From: Beijerinckia sp. L45
GTDB taxonomy: Bacteria > Pseudomonadota > Alphaproteobacteria > Rhizobiales > Beijerinckiaceae
Direction: 5' to 3'
Assembly (NCBI RefSeq): GCF_009765775.1
Contig: NZ_LMUU01000259.1
Coordinates: forward strand, 33,173-97,172
Length of the DNA: 64,000 nucleotides
How positions within the stretch are numbered: position 1 is the first letter of the stretch; each line of letters begins with the position of its first letter. The notes beneath the pieces are model-generated. The model saw only the letters and a program-made list of their open reading frames with translations. It did not search any database and was not told where the DNA came from. Of this stretch, positions 26,633 to 34,810 are shown piece by piece. The translations under genes and the position numbers were made by a program.

Positions 26633-27747
26633 GCCGCCACCTGCCGCTGATTTGCGGAGGCGGTGGTGACGATGCCGTCTGCGGCCAATGCCGCCACGAC
26701 GTCCGTGCCGACAGTTCTGAGATCGTCGATGAAATCGGGCACGATCACCGTCACGCCGTTGAGATTGGCCCCGCGGATGATCGTCGCGAGTTTGCGCGCG
26801 ATGGTTTCGGGCGAGCCGATGACCGCAGCCTTGGTGATCGAGCGAGCCTCGGTCCCCTGCTGAATGAAACGGTTGGCCATGGTGTTCTGCTTGAGGCTTT
26901 TGTCGCCGGAATATTCCCGCGTCTGGTTGTCCAGAGCCACGCGATCGACGCCGGAATTGAACAAGGCCACGCGATCCTCGGCCTCCTTGTCGGTTGCGCC
27001 GGGCACGATGGTGAACAGGCCATAGGTCTTGAACTCAGGGCGATTCATGTCCGCGGCGATCTCTTTGGCGCGCAAGCCCGTCTTGATGAAATCGTCGGAG
27101 TCGCTGCCGAGCAGGAAGCTCCCGGTGCAGTTCTCGACGGTGAAGCGGAACCCGCTGTCGGAACCGCCGGCGCAGATGATCGGCGGCAGCTTCGCCGGCT
27201 TGGGATTGGACATGCAATCGGTCAGCGTGAAGAACTCGCCTTCGTGGTCGACCCGCTCCTCGGTCCACAACCGCTTGGCGACGGTGATCCATTCCTTGGC
27301 GAGGGTGTAGCGGCCGGCGTGATCGAGGTCGCGCCACAGACCCATCTGGCCCTGGTCGCTCGGATTCGAGCCGGCTACCAGATTGAGGCCGAACCGTCCG
27401 CCGGAGATCTGGTCGAGCACCGCAGCCATCTTGGCCACCACCGCCGGATGGAACACCATCGTATGAACGGTGCCCCACACGCCGATGCGGCTCGTCGCCT
27501 CCGCAATCCCGGACATCGTGGTGAGGGATTCGAGCGTGGTATCCCAATGCTTGCTCGGGCCGCCGTAGCCGCGCCATTTCGCCATACTGAGCGCGAAATC
27601 AAATCCAAGGTTCTCGGCGAGGACCGCGACCTGCTTGTTGAAGGCATAGGTTGCCGGCGTTTCGGGGCTTGTCGTCGACGTGATCCAGCCGCCGTTTCCG
27701 ACAGGCAGGAAGACGCCGAGCTCTACGGATTTTTCAGCCAAGCCCAT
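26629..27747 (-). CDS. RutA-like flavin-dependent monooxygenase (LLM class)
   Basis: A 372-residue luciferase-like monooxygenase, family of the pyrimidine oxygenase RutA that opens the uracil ring between N3 and C4 using FMNH2 and O2. Shared text includes ELGVFLPVGNGGW near the start, FDFALSMAKWRGYGG at about 45-59, ISGGRFGLNLVAGSNPSD at about 121 and PIICAGGSDSGFRF. The match to RutA is clear but not close throughout, and the residues after NLV differ (AGSNPSDQ against TGWQKPEY). The substrate may therefore be uracil or another cyclic amide. The start at 27747 is preceded by GAGGATAG; the longer frame upstream has no family similarity. It heads the operon with RidA, BMP transporter and flavin reductase. 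Confidence 0.85.
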   Translation of the reverse strand: MGLAEKSVELGVFLPVGNGGWITSTTSPETPATYAFNKQVAVLAENLGFDFALSMAKWRGYGGPSKHWDTTLESLTTMSGIAEATSRIGVWGTVHTMVFHPAVVAKMAAVLDQISGGRFGLNLVAGSNPSDQGQMGLWRDLDHAGRYTLAKEWITVAKRLWTEERVDHEGEFFTLTDCMSNPKPAKLPPIICAGGSDSGFRFTVENCTGSFLLGSDSDDFIKTGLRAKEIAADMNRPEFKTYGLFTIVPGATDKEAEDRVALFNSGVDRVALDNQTREYSGDKSLKQNTMANRFIQQGTEARSITKAAVIGSPETIARKLATIIRGANLNGVTVIVPDFIDDLRTVGTDVVAALAADGIVTTASANQRQVAA

Positions 27748-28146
27748 TGCTCTATCCTCGTGGCGAAAGGGGTACGTCGCTGGGCAAAATCTAGCAGCCC
27801 GCCGCCGCGGGCGCATACCCGAGATTGCACTATGCCGCGTTGCCGGAGTCGCAACGCTCAATCCCACGCAAATCTTTTGGGCGTTTCCTGGCCGAATGTG
27901 CCACTCAGTCGTGCATAGGGCGCCAACTTTGTCGCGACGATTCTACGCTTTTCCTAAAAGGTCAGTGAACATAAGGCGATGGGAAAAGCGCCGTCTGCCG
28001 CCAGAAGCAGCACAGTTTGGCGTTGCAGTTTGGGCAACAAGCATCCGCTCGATCGGTGTTACGGCTCGACGCGGGCACCGATTAACAAGAGATCATCAGC
28101 ACAGAACGCCGAGCTTCTGGTTTGAGGCAACACCACCACCAAGCGC

Positions 28147-28171
28147 CACAAAATGCGCAATTGGTTTTGTG
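28147..28171. promoter_or_regulatory. Inverted repeat upstream of the porin gene
   Basis: CACAAAA (28147-28153) and TTTTGTG (28165-28171) are 7-base arms around an 11-base centre that includes TGCGCA. It lies 75 bases before the porin ATG, a suitable place for an activator or repressor of the divergent genes. It does not contain the symmetric T-N11-A of LysR boxes. Confidence 0.4.
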
Positions 28172-28193
28172 TGCCACTTACCTTTAGCGCGGA

Positions 28194-28217
28194 CGGGTCG
28201 CGGGGGATCGCGACCCG
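28194..28217 (+). promoter_or_regulatory. Leader hairpin of the porin gene
   Basis: CGGGTCGCG-GGGGAT-CGCGACCCG is a perfect 9-base-pair stem with a 6-base loop, 29 bases before the porin ATG and just upstream of its GAGGGGAC ribosome-binding site. It could stabilise the messenger or gate translation, as seen for many porin leaders. There is no T-tract, so termination is unlikely. Confidence 0.45.
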
Positions 28218-28246
28218 CTGTATGGATCTCACGAGGGGACGAAACC

Positions 28247-29788
28247 ATGAAACAGCGCTATTTTGAGTCCGGAGGCATCGGCCTCGTTGCCATCGGCCTG
28301 CTCGCCCTGACCGTCACCGCGGGTAAGGCTGCGGAGCAGTCGAGCGCCGCGCTTGACACGCCCAATGCGACGGCGCCGACGGTATCGGTGGCTCAAAAGC
28401 GTCGCATCAAGCTGCGGCACCGTGCTGTGTATCGGGGTGGTGCAACCGGATCGAACGCCGGCCGGATCTCGCCCGACTCGCATCCCGCCGCGCTGGCCGC
28501 TCCCGTGGCGGCAGGCCCGACCGGTCCCCTGTCCAAGGTCGGCAAGGCTTTTGAGGACGCCGGCATCACGCTGCATCTCTTTGAAGTCGAGACCTACTAC
28601 AACAACCTCAATTCCGGCATCGTCAAGAATTCCAGCAGCAATACCGCCTTCTTCGTCGCCGGCGCCGACTTCGACATGGGTCATATTGCCAACATCACCG
28701 GCGGCACGGTGCATGTCGAGGAGCAGCTGTTCCACGGCGAGGTCAACGTTCTGTCGACCGGCGCGCGCTACGGCGGCCTGACGTCCGGATACGAACCCGT
28801 CTACAATCCGACGGATAACCAGCTGACCGTGCTGACCTACGAGCAGAAGTTTGCCAACGACAAGCTCGACATCGAGATCGGTCGTACGAATGCGCTCAGG
28901 GCGTTCATCCTGCCGATCTGCCCCAACCTCGTGAGTTGCTGGAACGACGTCGTCGAACAGGATGCCCGGACCCGTACGGGCCACTCGGCATCATGGGGGG
29001 CTCGCGCGGCCTACAACATCACCCCGGCGCTTTACGTGCAGGCCGGCGCCTATGAGGACAATCCCGATGCCGAGGCCGAACACGGCTTCAACTTCGCGGC
29101 AACGAAATCGACGGGCGCCATCCTCCTCGGCGAAGTCGGCTACAAAACCGACTACACGACCGCAAAATATCCCGAGCGCGTCGAGGCGGTCGGCTTTTAC
29201 AACACGTCCACGGTCGCAGACCCCTATTTCACGACCACCGGCCAATCGGCGGCCCTCAATCCGGGTCAGCCGCTCAGAATGAACACCGGCGACGGCGGCT
29301 TCGTGCTCGACGCCATCAAGACGGTCTGGCGCGCTGACGGTGGTCTCACCGACAACCTTCACCCGACGGCGCTTGCGGCCTATGCCAGCGTCTCGGCACC
29401 CGTGACCTCGGGTGCCCTTGTCAGCATGGAATCCTACGTCGGATTGACGCTGCTGGCGCCGTTCCAGAGCCGTCCCTTCGATACGTTCGGTGCGAAGATC
29501 CACTTCACGCAGCTTTCGAACCGCGAACAAGCCTATCTTCAGGACTCCAACATCGCCGCCGGTGGTTCCGGGTACACCAAGTCGCGCAACGGCATCGAGT
29601 TCGAATTGAGCTCGCATCACCAGATCGCCAGCTATCTCGCGATCAACACGACGATCCAGTATTTCGCCAACAACAACAATTTTTACAACCCGGCGTCGAC
29701 GGTCGCCTCCCGGGACGGCTTCTACTTCGGCATGGACGCCGCGGTTCCGATCGGCGCCATCCTGGGCCTTTCGAGCCAGCCTTACTAA
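28247..29788 (+). CDS. OprB family carbohydrate-type outer-membrane porin
   Basis: A 513-residue exported protein of the OprB family. The signal peptide reads GLVAIGLLALTVTAGKAAE. A variable basic/proline stretch follows, and then the porin barrel from about residue 95 (FEDAGITLHLFEVETYYNN). The barrel contains LDIEIGRTNALRAFILPICPNLVSCWNDV, a well-conserved OprB region with two cysteines. The end GFYFGMDAAVPIGAILG is barrel-like but stops in SQPY rather than F. OprB channels pass sugars and other small solutes. Placed between the RutA-like operon and the RutC/RutD genes, it may admit the heterocyclic substrate. The start is set by GAGGGGAC at proper spacing; the long frame upstream is not coding. 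Confidence 0.85.
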   Translation: MKQRYFESGGIGLVAIGLLALTVTAGKAAEQSSAALDTPNATAPTVSVAQKRRIKLRHRAVYRGGATGSNAGRISPDSHPAALAAPVAAGPTGPLSKVGKAFEDAGITLHLFEVETYYNNLNSGIVKNSSSNTAFFVAGADFDMGHIANITGGTVHVEEQLFHGEVNVLSTGARYGGLTSGYEPVYNPTDNQLTVLTYEQKFANDKLDIEIGRTNALRAFILPICPNLVSCWNDVVEQDARTRTGHSASWGARAAYNITPALYVQAGAYEDNPDAEAEHGFNFAATKSTGAILLGEVGYKTDYTTAKYPERVEAVGFYNTSTVADPYFTTTGQSAALNPGQPLRMNTGDGGFVLDAIKTVWRADGGLTDNLHPTALAAYASVSAPVTSGALVSMESYVGLTLLAPFQSRPFDTFGAKIHFTQLSNREQAYLQDSNIAAGGSGYTKSRNGIEFELSSHHQIASYLAINTTIQYFANNNNFYNPASTVASRDGFYFGMDAAVPIGAILGLSSQPY

Positions 29789-29895
29789 GGTTTCAAAAAC
29801 GACGACAAAGATCCGCCTTGCGGTTCCGGCTTCCGGGATCGCAGGGCGGCATGCTGTTTGGGTCCAACGCAGATGCCAACACGCGAAACGTGGAC

Positions 29896-30831
29896 TCAGG
29901 GCCGCTCGACCTGCGGCACGCCGCTGTAATCGATATCGCCGATCATCGCGAATTCCTTGGCGATCTTCTTGAGAAACTCGGTGGCGGCGTAGGACAGCGG
30001 GCGTTCGCGATGCACGCAGATCGTCGACTTGGCGCCCGCGAATTCCGGCTCTTCGATCGGCACCGCCTTCAGCAACCCTTCCTGGATTTCGCGCATCGCG
30101 GAGAGCCGCGGCCCGATCGTCACGGCGCGGCCCGCAAGCGCAATGCCGCGCGTCAGCTCGAGCTTGTTCGTGGACAGCATGACGCGTGCCGACAGCTTTC
30201 GGGCGGCGATCGCGCGATCGAAAATCTGGCGCAGCCCAAAGCTTCCAAGCGGCAGTGCGACCGGAACGTCGCAGATCTCGGCAAGCGATAGGCTGGCGCG
30301 GTTGGCGAGCGGGTGGTCCTTGCTCAACAGGCACACCACCGGCTCGACATGTTCCGCCACGACCTCGATCTCATCGCGCGGACGGCTGTTGTAGACGGCC
30401 GCGATGTCCGCTTCGTTGCGGATCAGCGCCTCAATCATGCGGTCGGTCGAATCGGACGTGACGGTGAAATTGATGGCGGGATACTGCGCATTGAATTCGG
30501 AGATGACGCGGGGCAGGAAGCCCGAGACGATGCCGTCCATCACGCATAGTTTGACCTCGCCCTCTTGCAGACCTTTGAAATCCTTGATCGAGGCCTGCAG
30601 CCGCTCAAGGTCGTTGAACATGCCGAGCGTATAGCGTTCCACCATTTCGCCGGCCGGCGTCAGCATGATTCCGACGTTGGTGCGCTCGACGAGCAACGCG
30701 CCAAGACTGTGTTCGAGCTGCACGAGCTGTCGGCTCACCGCCGAAGGTGCGATATGCAACCGGTCGGCGGCGCGGCGGATCGATTTCGTCTTGGCCACTT
30801 CATTAAAATACTTGAACGCCACGAAATTCAT
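29896..30831 (-). CDS. LysR family transcriptional regulator
   Basis: A 311-residue LysR-type regulator. The winged helix-turn-helix is at residues about 1-60 (FNEVAKTKSIRRAADRLHIA and SAVSRQLVQLEHSLGALLVER). The co-inducer-binding domain follows from about 90 (GEVKLCVMDGIVSGFLPRVI). It is transcribed away from the RutD-like gene, and the shared gap contains a GTTGCCG-TAA-CGGCAAC palindrome with the T-N11-A pattern expected of a LysR box. This suggests that it regulates the rutD-rutC unit and itself, perhaps also the porin and oxygenase operons on either side. The start at 30831 is the one that gives a standard LysR N-terminus. Confidence 0.9.
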   Translation of the reverse strand: MNFVAFKYFNEVAKTKSIRRAADRLHIAPSAVSRQLVQLEHSLGALLVERTNVGIMLTPAGEMVERYTLGMFNDLERLQASIKDFKGLQEGEVKLCVMDGIVSGFLPRVISEFNAQYPAINFTVTSDSTDRMIEALIRNEADIAAVYNSRPRDEIEVVAEHVEPVVCLLSKDHPLANRASLSLAEICDVPVALPLGSFGLRQIFDRAIAARKLSARVMLSTNKLELTRGIALAGRAVTIGPRLSAMREIQEGLLKAVPIEEPEFAGAKSTICVHRERPLSYAATEFLKKIAKEFAMIGDIDYSGVPQVERP

Positions 30832-31238
30832 TGCTGGTCGCCTTCTTCGCCCTCGCGCGGCAGAGCATCTGGCGCCGATGCCGTGTGATGCAAAACCGAG
30901 GCCACAAGAGCCATTTCCGTTGCCGTAACGGCAACAAGCGTCCATTCGTTTGGGTGAACTCGATCGACGGATCGTGCGTCCGCCAAGGTCCGTCCGAGCG
31001 ATCGCCTTGATTATGCGACGCGAGCGGAGCGCAAAGCGCGAGACCCACGAGACAGCTCAATTCGGGCAACGCCGCCGTCTCGACTTTGATCTACGGCGAT
31101 GCAGGGCCAGTTGCTACTGACGGCATGTCGCGCGGCGGTGCCGCCTTGGGCTGCAAGCCTGTCGAAGCAAGAATCTCAACACCGACGGACATGGCGCATC
31201 ACGCGCCCTTCGTCCGCGCTATTCTGGGGGCATGGACA
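30832..31238. other. 407-base divergent gap between lysR and the RutD-like gene
   Basis: No gene is seen. The open frame preceding the RutD-like gene reaches back to 31086, but that part has no family similarity and is treated as leader. The gap holds the LysR-box palindrome at 30919-30935, 88 bases from the lysR start. Confidence 0.5.
30919..30935. promoter_or_regulatory. LysR-box palindrome
   Basis: GTTGCCG-TAA-CGGCAAC, with perfect 7-base arms and a 3-base centre. It contains T-N11-A (T at 30921, A at 30933), the hallmark of LysR recognition sites. It lies between the divergent lysR and rutD-like genes and is thus a strong candidate for the binding site of the adjacent regulator. Confidence 0.6.
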
Positions 31239-32027
31239 TTGGCTTTTGTCGCGGTCGAGGATTCGGAGTTCTACTACGAGATCTCCGGTGAGGGGCCGCC
31301 GGTCGTCCTCGTCACGGGCCTCGCCGGTGTTGCCTCCTATTGGGAGCCGAACATCGCCGAGTTGCGGAAGCATTTTACGGTGCTTCGCTACGATCATCGC
31401 GGAACCGGCAAAAGCGTGCGATCGGAGCGTGATTATTCGATCGAGATGCTGGCCGACGATCTCCTGGGCCTGATGGATGCCGTCGGCTTCGAGCGGGCTT
31501 CGCTCATCGGCCACTCGACGGGCGGCGCCATCGGACAGGTCCTTGCAGCGCGCTATCCCGAGCGCATCGATCGTCTCGTACTGTACGGGACGTGGGCGAC
31601 CCTGTGCCCGCAGATGCGGCTCTGCATGGAGCTTCGGCTGAACCTGCTGGACGCCTATGGCGTCGCGAAATATCATGAGGCATCGCCGATCTTCCTCTAT
31701 CCGCCGCGCTTCGTCTCCGATCAGTGGGACCGGATCGCGCGCGATCTTGTCGCGGCGGTTGCGAACTCGACGACGCCGTCGATCCTGAAAGCGCGCGTCG
31801 CTGCCGTCGTCGATTTCGATGGCTCGTCCTATCTGCCCGACATCGAGTCGACGACCCTGATCCTGGTTGCGCAGGACGACATTCTGACGCCGGCCGGCTG
31901 CTCCGAAGAACTGGCGCGAGGGATCCCGCATGCGACGCTCAAGGTTTTGTCCGACGGCGCGCATGCCGTGTCCCACTGCGATCCGAAAACCTTCAACGAC
32001 ACCGTCATCGCCTTTCTGACTGTCTGA
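31239..32027 (+). CDS. RutD-like alpha/beta hydrolase
   Basis: An alpha/beta hydrolase of about 262 residues. The nucleophile elbow GHSTGG has Ser93, RYDHRGTGKS lies at about residues 50-59, and the acid and His are in VAQDDILTPAGCS and DGAHAVSHCDP. The text ASPIFLYPPRF and the CSEELARGIPHA region follow E. coli RutD closely, which is proposed to help hydrolyse aminoacrylate. I choose the TTG at 31239: it follows GGGGG at good spacing, and its product starts FVAVEDSEFYYE, matching the family N-terminus. ATG starts further upstream would add residues with no similarity. It is followed after 60 bases by rutC, as in known rut operons. Confidence 0.82.
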   Translation: MAFVAVEDSEFYYEISGEGPPVVLVTGLAGVASYWEPNIAELRKHFTVLRYDHRGTGKSVRSERDYSIEMLADDLLGLMDAVGFERASLIGHSTGGAIGQVLAARYPERIDRLVLYGTWATLCPQMRLCMELRLNLLDAYGVAKYHEASPIFLYPPRFVSDQWDRIARDLVAAVANSTTPSILKARVAAVVDFDGSSYLPDIESTTLILVAQDDILTPAGCSEELARGIPHATLKVLSDGAHAVSHCDPKTFNDTVIAFLTV

Positions 32028-32087
32028 CACGGCGATTGGCTTTTGCATGCCGATCGCACCACCCGAACCCGAGAAGAGGACCCGACC

Positions 32088-32489
32088 ATGAATACGCCAA
32101 TCAACCCGAAAGACTGGATCCGCGGCAAGACCTCGGCCGGCACCTATCATCTGAACTGGGGCGTCAAAGCGGGAAATCATGTCTATGTCGCGGGCATGCT
32201 GGCCACCGACCCCTATGATGGCAGCATCGTCGGTGTCGGCGATATCGAAGTCCAGACGCGTCGCGTCCTCGACAGCATCAAGACTGTGGTCGAGGCGGCA
32301 GGCGGCACGATGGACGACGTGACGTTCAATCAGATCTTTCTGCGGGACCTTGCCGACTACGACAAGATGAACGCGATCTACGTCGAGTACTTCCCCAACC
32401 TTCTGCCGGCGCGGTTTTGCGTCAAACTGGAAATGGTGAAGCCGGAGTTCCTCGTAGAGATCGCGACGACGGCCGTGCTGTCCGCGTAA
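32088..32489 (+). CDS. rutC: RutC-type RidA family protein
   Basis: A 133-residue Rid protein very close to E. coli RutC, which deaminates or processes 3-aminoacrylate formed during uracil breakdown. Diagnostic text is VEAAGGTMDDVTFNQIFLRD at about residues 68-87, NAIYVEYFP at 95-103, and PARFCVKLEMVKPEFLVEIA. The conserved Arg (R109) of active Rid enzymes is present. The start is preceded by GAAGAGGAC. It stands directly after the RutD-like gene and before a strong terminator, so these two genes form one unit. Confidence 0.9.
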   Translation: MNTPINPKDWIRGKTSAGTYHLNWGVKAGNHVYVAGMLATDPYDGSIVGVGDIEVQTRRVLDSIKTVVEAAGGTMDDVTFNQIFLRDLADYDKMNAIYVEYFPNLLPARFCVKLEMVKPEFLVEIATTAVLSA

Positions 32490-32533
32490 CGTCGATCGCA
32501 GGACAATCCCCGCCTTCCCAACACCCGCACCAA

Positions 32534-32572
32534 GACCGCTGCGACGCCTCGACGTCGCAGCGGTCGTTTTTC
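32534..32572 (+). terminator. Strong factor-independent terminator after rutC
   Basis: GACCGCTGCGACG and CGTCGCAGCGGTC form a perfect 13-base-pair stem with a 6-base loop, followed by GTTTTTCTT. It lies 45 bases after rutC and ends 27 bases before the dehydrogenase gene, so it separates the rutDC unit from what follows. Confidence 0.85.
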
Positions 32573-32598
32573 TTCCTCAGCCTTGACGCAGTGAGCTC

Positions 32599-33489
32599 AT
32601 GACGACTATCGCCTTCATCGGTCTCGGGAACATGGGTGGCCCAATGGCGGCCAACCTGCAAAGGGCCGGTCACACTGTCGTAGGCTACGACGTCCAGGCG
32701 GAAGCCTGTGCCGCGGCGAAAGCCCGGCACATCGTGATTGCGTCGTCGGTCGCCGCTGCGGCACGCGATGCCGACGTCATCGTCACCATGCTTCCCAGCG
32801 GTGCCTTGGTGAACGCCGTCTGGCGGGAAGCGACGCGGGCCGCTCGTCCCGGCACGATGATGATCGACTCTTCGACCATCGATGTCGCCAGCGCGCGGGA
32901 GGCCCATGCTTTGGCCCAGGCCGCAGGCCATGCGTCGCTGGATGCGCCGGTTTCGGGCGGCACCGAGGGCGCGAGCAACGCGACCCTGACGTTCATGGTC
33001 GGTGGCGCGGCGGACACGTTCGCACGCGCCAATCCGATCCTTGCCGCGATGGGTCGCAAGATCGTGCATTGCGGGATCGCCGGAAACGGTTAGGCGGCGA
33101 AGATCTGCAACAACATGATCCTCGGCATCTCGATGATCGCCGTCAGCGAGGCCTTCAATCTTGCGGAGAAGGTGGGGCTCTCGCATCAGGCCCTGTTCGA
33201 TGTGGCTTCGACCGCGTCGGGCCAGTGCTACGCGCTGACCGTGCATTGCCCGGTGCCTGGGCCTGTCCCGACGTCGGCATCGAACCGCGATTATCAGCCA
33301 GGCTTCGCGGCGGAGCTGATGCTGAAGGACCTGGGCCTGTCGCAGAGCGTGGCGAGCGCCGAAGGTCTGGGAACGCCGCTTGGCGCAGCCGCGTGCGACA
33401 TCTTCGATCGGTTCGTGCAGGCCGGCGGCCGCGGCAGGGATTACTCAGCCGTCGTCACCTACCTGAAGCAGCTCCATCCATCAGCCTGA
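32599..33489 (+). pseudogene. 3-Hydroxyisobutyrate/beta-hydroxyacid dehydrogenase, amber-interrupted
   Basis: A member of the beta-hydroxyacid dehydrogenase family (MmsB, GarR, malonic or tartronic semialdehyde reductases). The NAD(P)-binding start FIGLGNMGGPMAANL is at residues 6-20 and the substrate loop DAPVSGGTEGAS at about 115. The catalytic-lysine block should read GNGQAAKICNNM, but its Gln codon is TAG (33091-33093, codon 165). Both halves are in one frame, so a single C-to-T change accounts for it. Intact, it would have 296 residues. In the Rut pathway a reductase turns malonic semialdehyde into 3-hydroxypropionate, so this enzyme suits its place after rutDC. As read, the first 164 residues lack the catalytic Lys. 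It may be a true pseudogene, a sequence error or a read-through case. Confidence 0.85.
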
Positions 33490-33584
33490 CACGCGTTCCA
33501 TTGCGCCGTACGGACGGCGGCGCGTGCTTCCCGCGTCGTTTTCTGCTCTAGCTCCGGCGTCGCAACGTTTTGAGTGAGAGTTCC

Positions 33585-33872
33585 ATGAAGGTGGCCGCAG
33601 ACCTGTGTATCGTGCCGATGGGTGTCGGCCCGTCGGTTTCACCCTATGTGCGGGAGATCAGGACGATCATCGAGTCCAGTGGCCTCACCGCGACGATGCA
33701 TGCCAATGGCACGAACGTCGAGGGCGAGCTGAGCGCCATCTGCCGCCTGGCGGAGCAATGCGAAGCCAGGCTCGCCGAGCTGGGTGTCGAACGCACCTTC
33801 TTCACCCTGATCTTTTCGACGCGTCGCGACAAGGATCAGTCGATGGCCGACAAGATGGCTGCCGTCTCCTAA
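33585..33872 (+). CDS. MTH1187/YkoF-type thiamine-binding family protein
   Basis: A 95-residue protein of the DUF77/MTH1187 family. Characteristic text is VPMGVGPSVSPYVREI near the start, then SGLTATMHANGTNVEGEL. Members bind thiamine or related compounds and form tetramers; the role in most bacteria is not settled. No thiamine (TPP) riboswitch pattern is seen in the 95 bases upstream. It follows the interrupted dehydrogenase. The ATG at 33585 is preferred over a TTG at 33570 since the family starts here. Confidence 0.75.
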   Translation: MKVAADLCIVPMGVGPSVSPYVREIRTIIESSGLTATMHANGTNVEGELSAICRLAEQCEARLAELGVERTFFTLIFSTRRDKDQSMADKMAAVS

Positions 33873-34206
33873 ATGGACTGCAGTCTGGCGGTAAAGAACA
33901 GCTGGCTGGTTTGGTGCCAGTCAGGTCGTGCCGAAAGACAAGAATTCGGCGCTGCGGCTATAGAATAGAATGGCGCTCAAAATATCGTGATCTGGACGTC
34001 GAGGAGATTTTCTGCGCTCCATCGAAGTAGTTCCTTAAGAATCAGCGGCATACCCGCCGAATGTCCGCATACAACACCGTGACTCTGCCGCTGTGCAGAG
34101 CGCGAGATCGGCATTCGCCACCGAAATATCTACATCTTTCGGTCAATTGCGGCAGGGCACGAATCGCGTCGTAGCTATGCTTGGGCATAGGTGCATAGGT
34201 GAGGCC
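33873..34206. other. 334-base gap before the HU/IHF gene
   Basis: No gene or strong structure is seen. A GCATAGGTGCATAGGTG tandem repeat immediately precedes the HU/IHF start, and a CTATAGAATAG stretch near 33959 could be a -10-like element. Nothing else is supported. Confidence 0.4.
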
Positions 34207-34539
34207 GTGAAAACTCGGAACGCTACGATCGACCGCAAAACCGCGACGCGCGCCGACCTCGTCGACGCGGTTTATGTCACCTGTCTGCCGGTCTCGCGCG
34301 CGGATACGCGGAAAGTCTTCGAAACGATTTTCGACGAAGTGTCCAAGGCCTTCGTCGGCGGGGACCAGGTCAAGCTTCGGGGATTTGGCGTGTTTTCGGT
34401 GCGCGAAAAGAGCGAGCGCATGGGGCGCAATCCCCGCACCGGGCTCGAAGCCGCAATCGCACCGCGCCGCGTCCTGACGTTCAAGCCCTCACCGGCGCTG
34501 ATCGCGCTGATGAATGGCGGGAAGCCCCCGGCATCGTAG
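34207..34539 (+). CDS. HU/IHF family DNA-binding protein (IhfA-like)
   Basis: A nucleoid protein of about 110 residues. The family core is present: TRADLVDAVY, the dimerisation text VFETIFDEVSKAFVGGDQVKLRGFGVFSVREK, then the DNA-inserting arm GRNPRTGLEAAIAPRRVLTFKPSP. The Pro in the arm and the segment RNPRTG are typical. The residue pattern is nearer IHF-alpha than HU, but the N-terminus (VTCLPVSRADTRK) is unusual and includes a Cys, so it is probably an extra paralogue rather than the main ihfA. The GTG at 34207 after GGTGAGG is my start; an ATG at 34177 is possible. It lies alone upstream of the Tad genes. Confidence 0.82.
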   Translation: MKTRNATIDRKTATRADLVDAVYVTCLPVSRADTRKVFETIFDEVSKAFVGGDQVKLRGFGVFSVREKSERMGRNPRTGLEAAIAPRRVLTFKPSPALIALMNGGKPPAS

Positions 34540-34810
34540 TCGGCAGTCGGTCTGCACGAGTCGTTGCGAAGGATCGCGTGGCCGCTCCGTCTCGGTGTCA
34601 CGCCACGGCGAGCGCGTCCGGCTGGCTTTGATGTGTCTAGCAGGCAACTTAAGGCCGTCGCCGACTTAACGACAATAACGCGCCGTCCCGTGACTGCAGT
34701 ATCCGGGTGCACGCCAACGCGTTGAATTTTATGGGATGTGCCGCACTCTAAATTAAGAATTATTGCGTATGCCGTGACATAGATAAAACGCGGCATAGCG
34801 ATTTTGAGCA

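Larger units (their letters stand above)
27748..28246. other. 499-base divergent gap, rutA-like and oprB control region
   Basis: No gene is seen. The gap separates the minus-strand RutA-like operon from the plus-strand porin and must hold both promoters. Visible structure near the porin comprises an inverted repeat at 28147-28171 and a strong leader hairpin at 28194-28217. On the rutA side I see no convincing sigma-54 or sigma-70 element. Confidence 0.5.

Noticed and set aside
33490-33584. TPP riboswitch upstream of the thiamine-binding-type gene
   Set aside because: The conserved CTGAGA and ACCTGAT-type segments of the thi box are not present.
33905-33920. Sigma-54-like TGGCACC...CAGC on the minus strand
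   Set aside because: It points into the end of a plus-strand gene with no minus-strand gene downstream, and its -12 part is poor.
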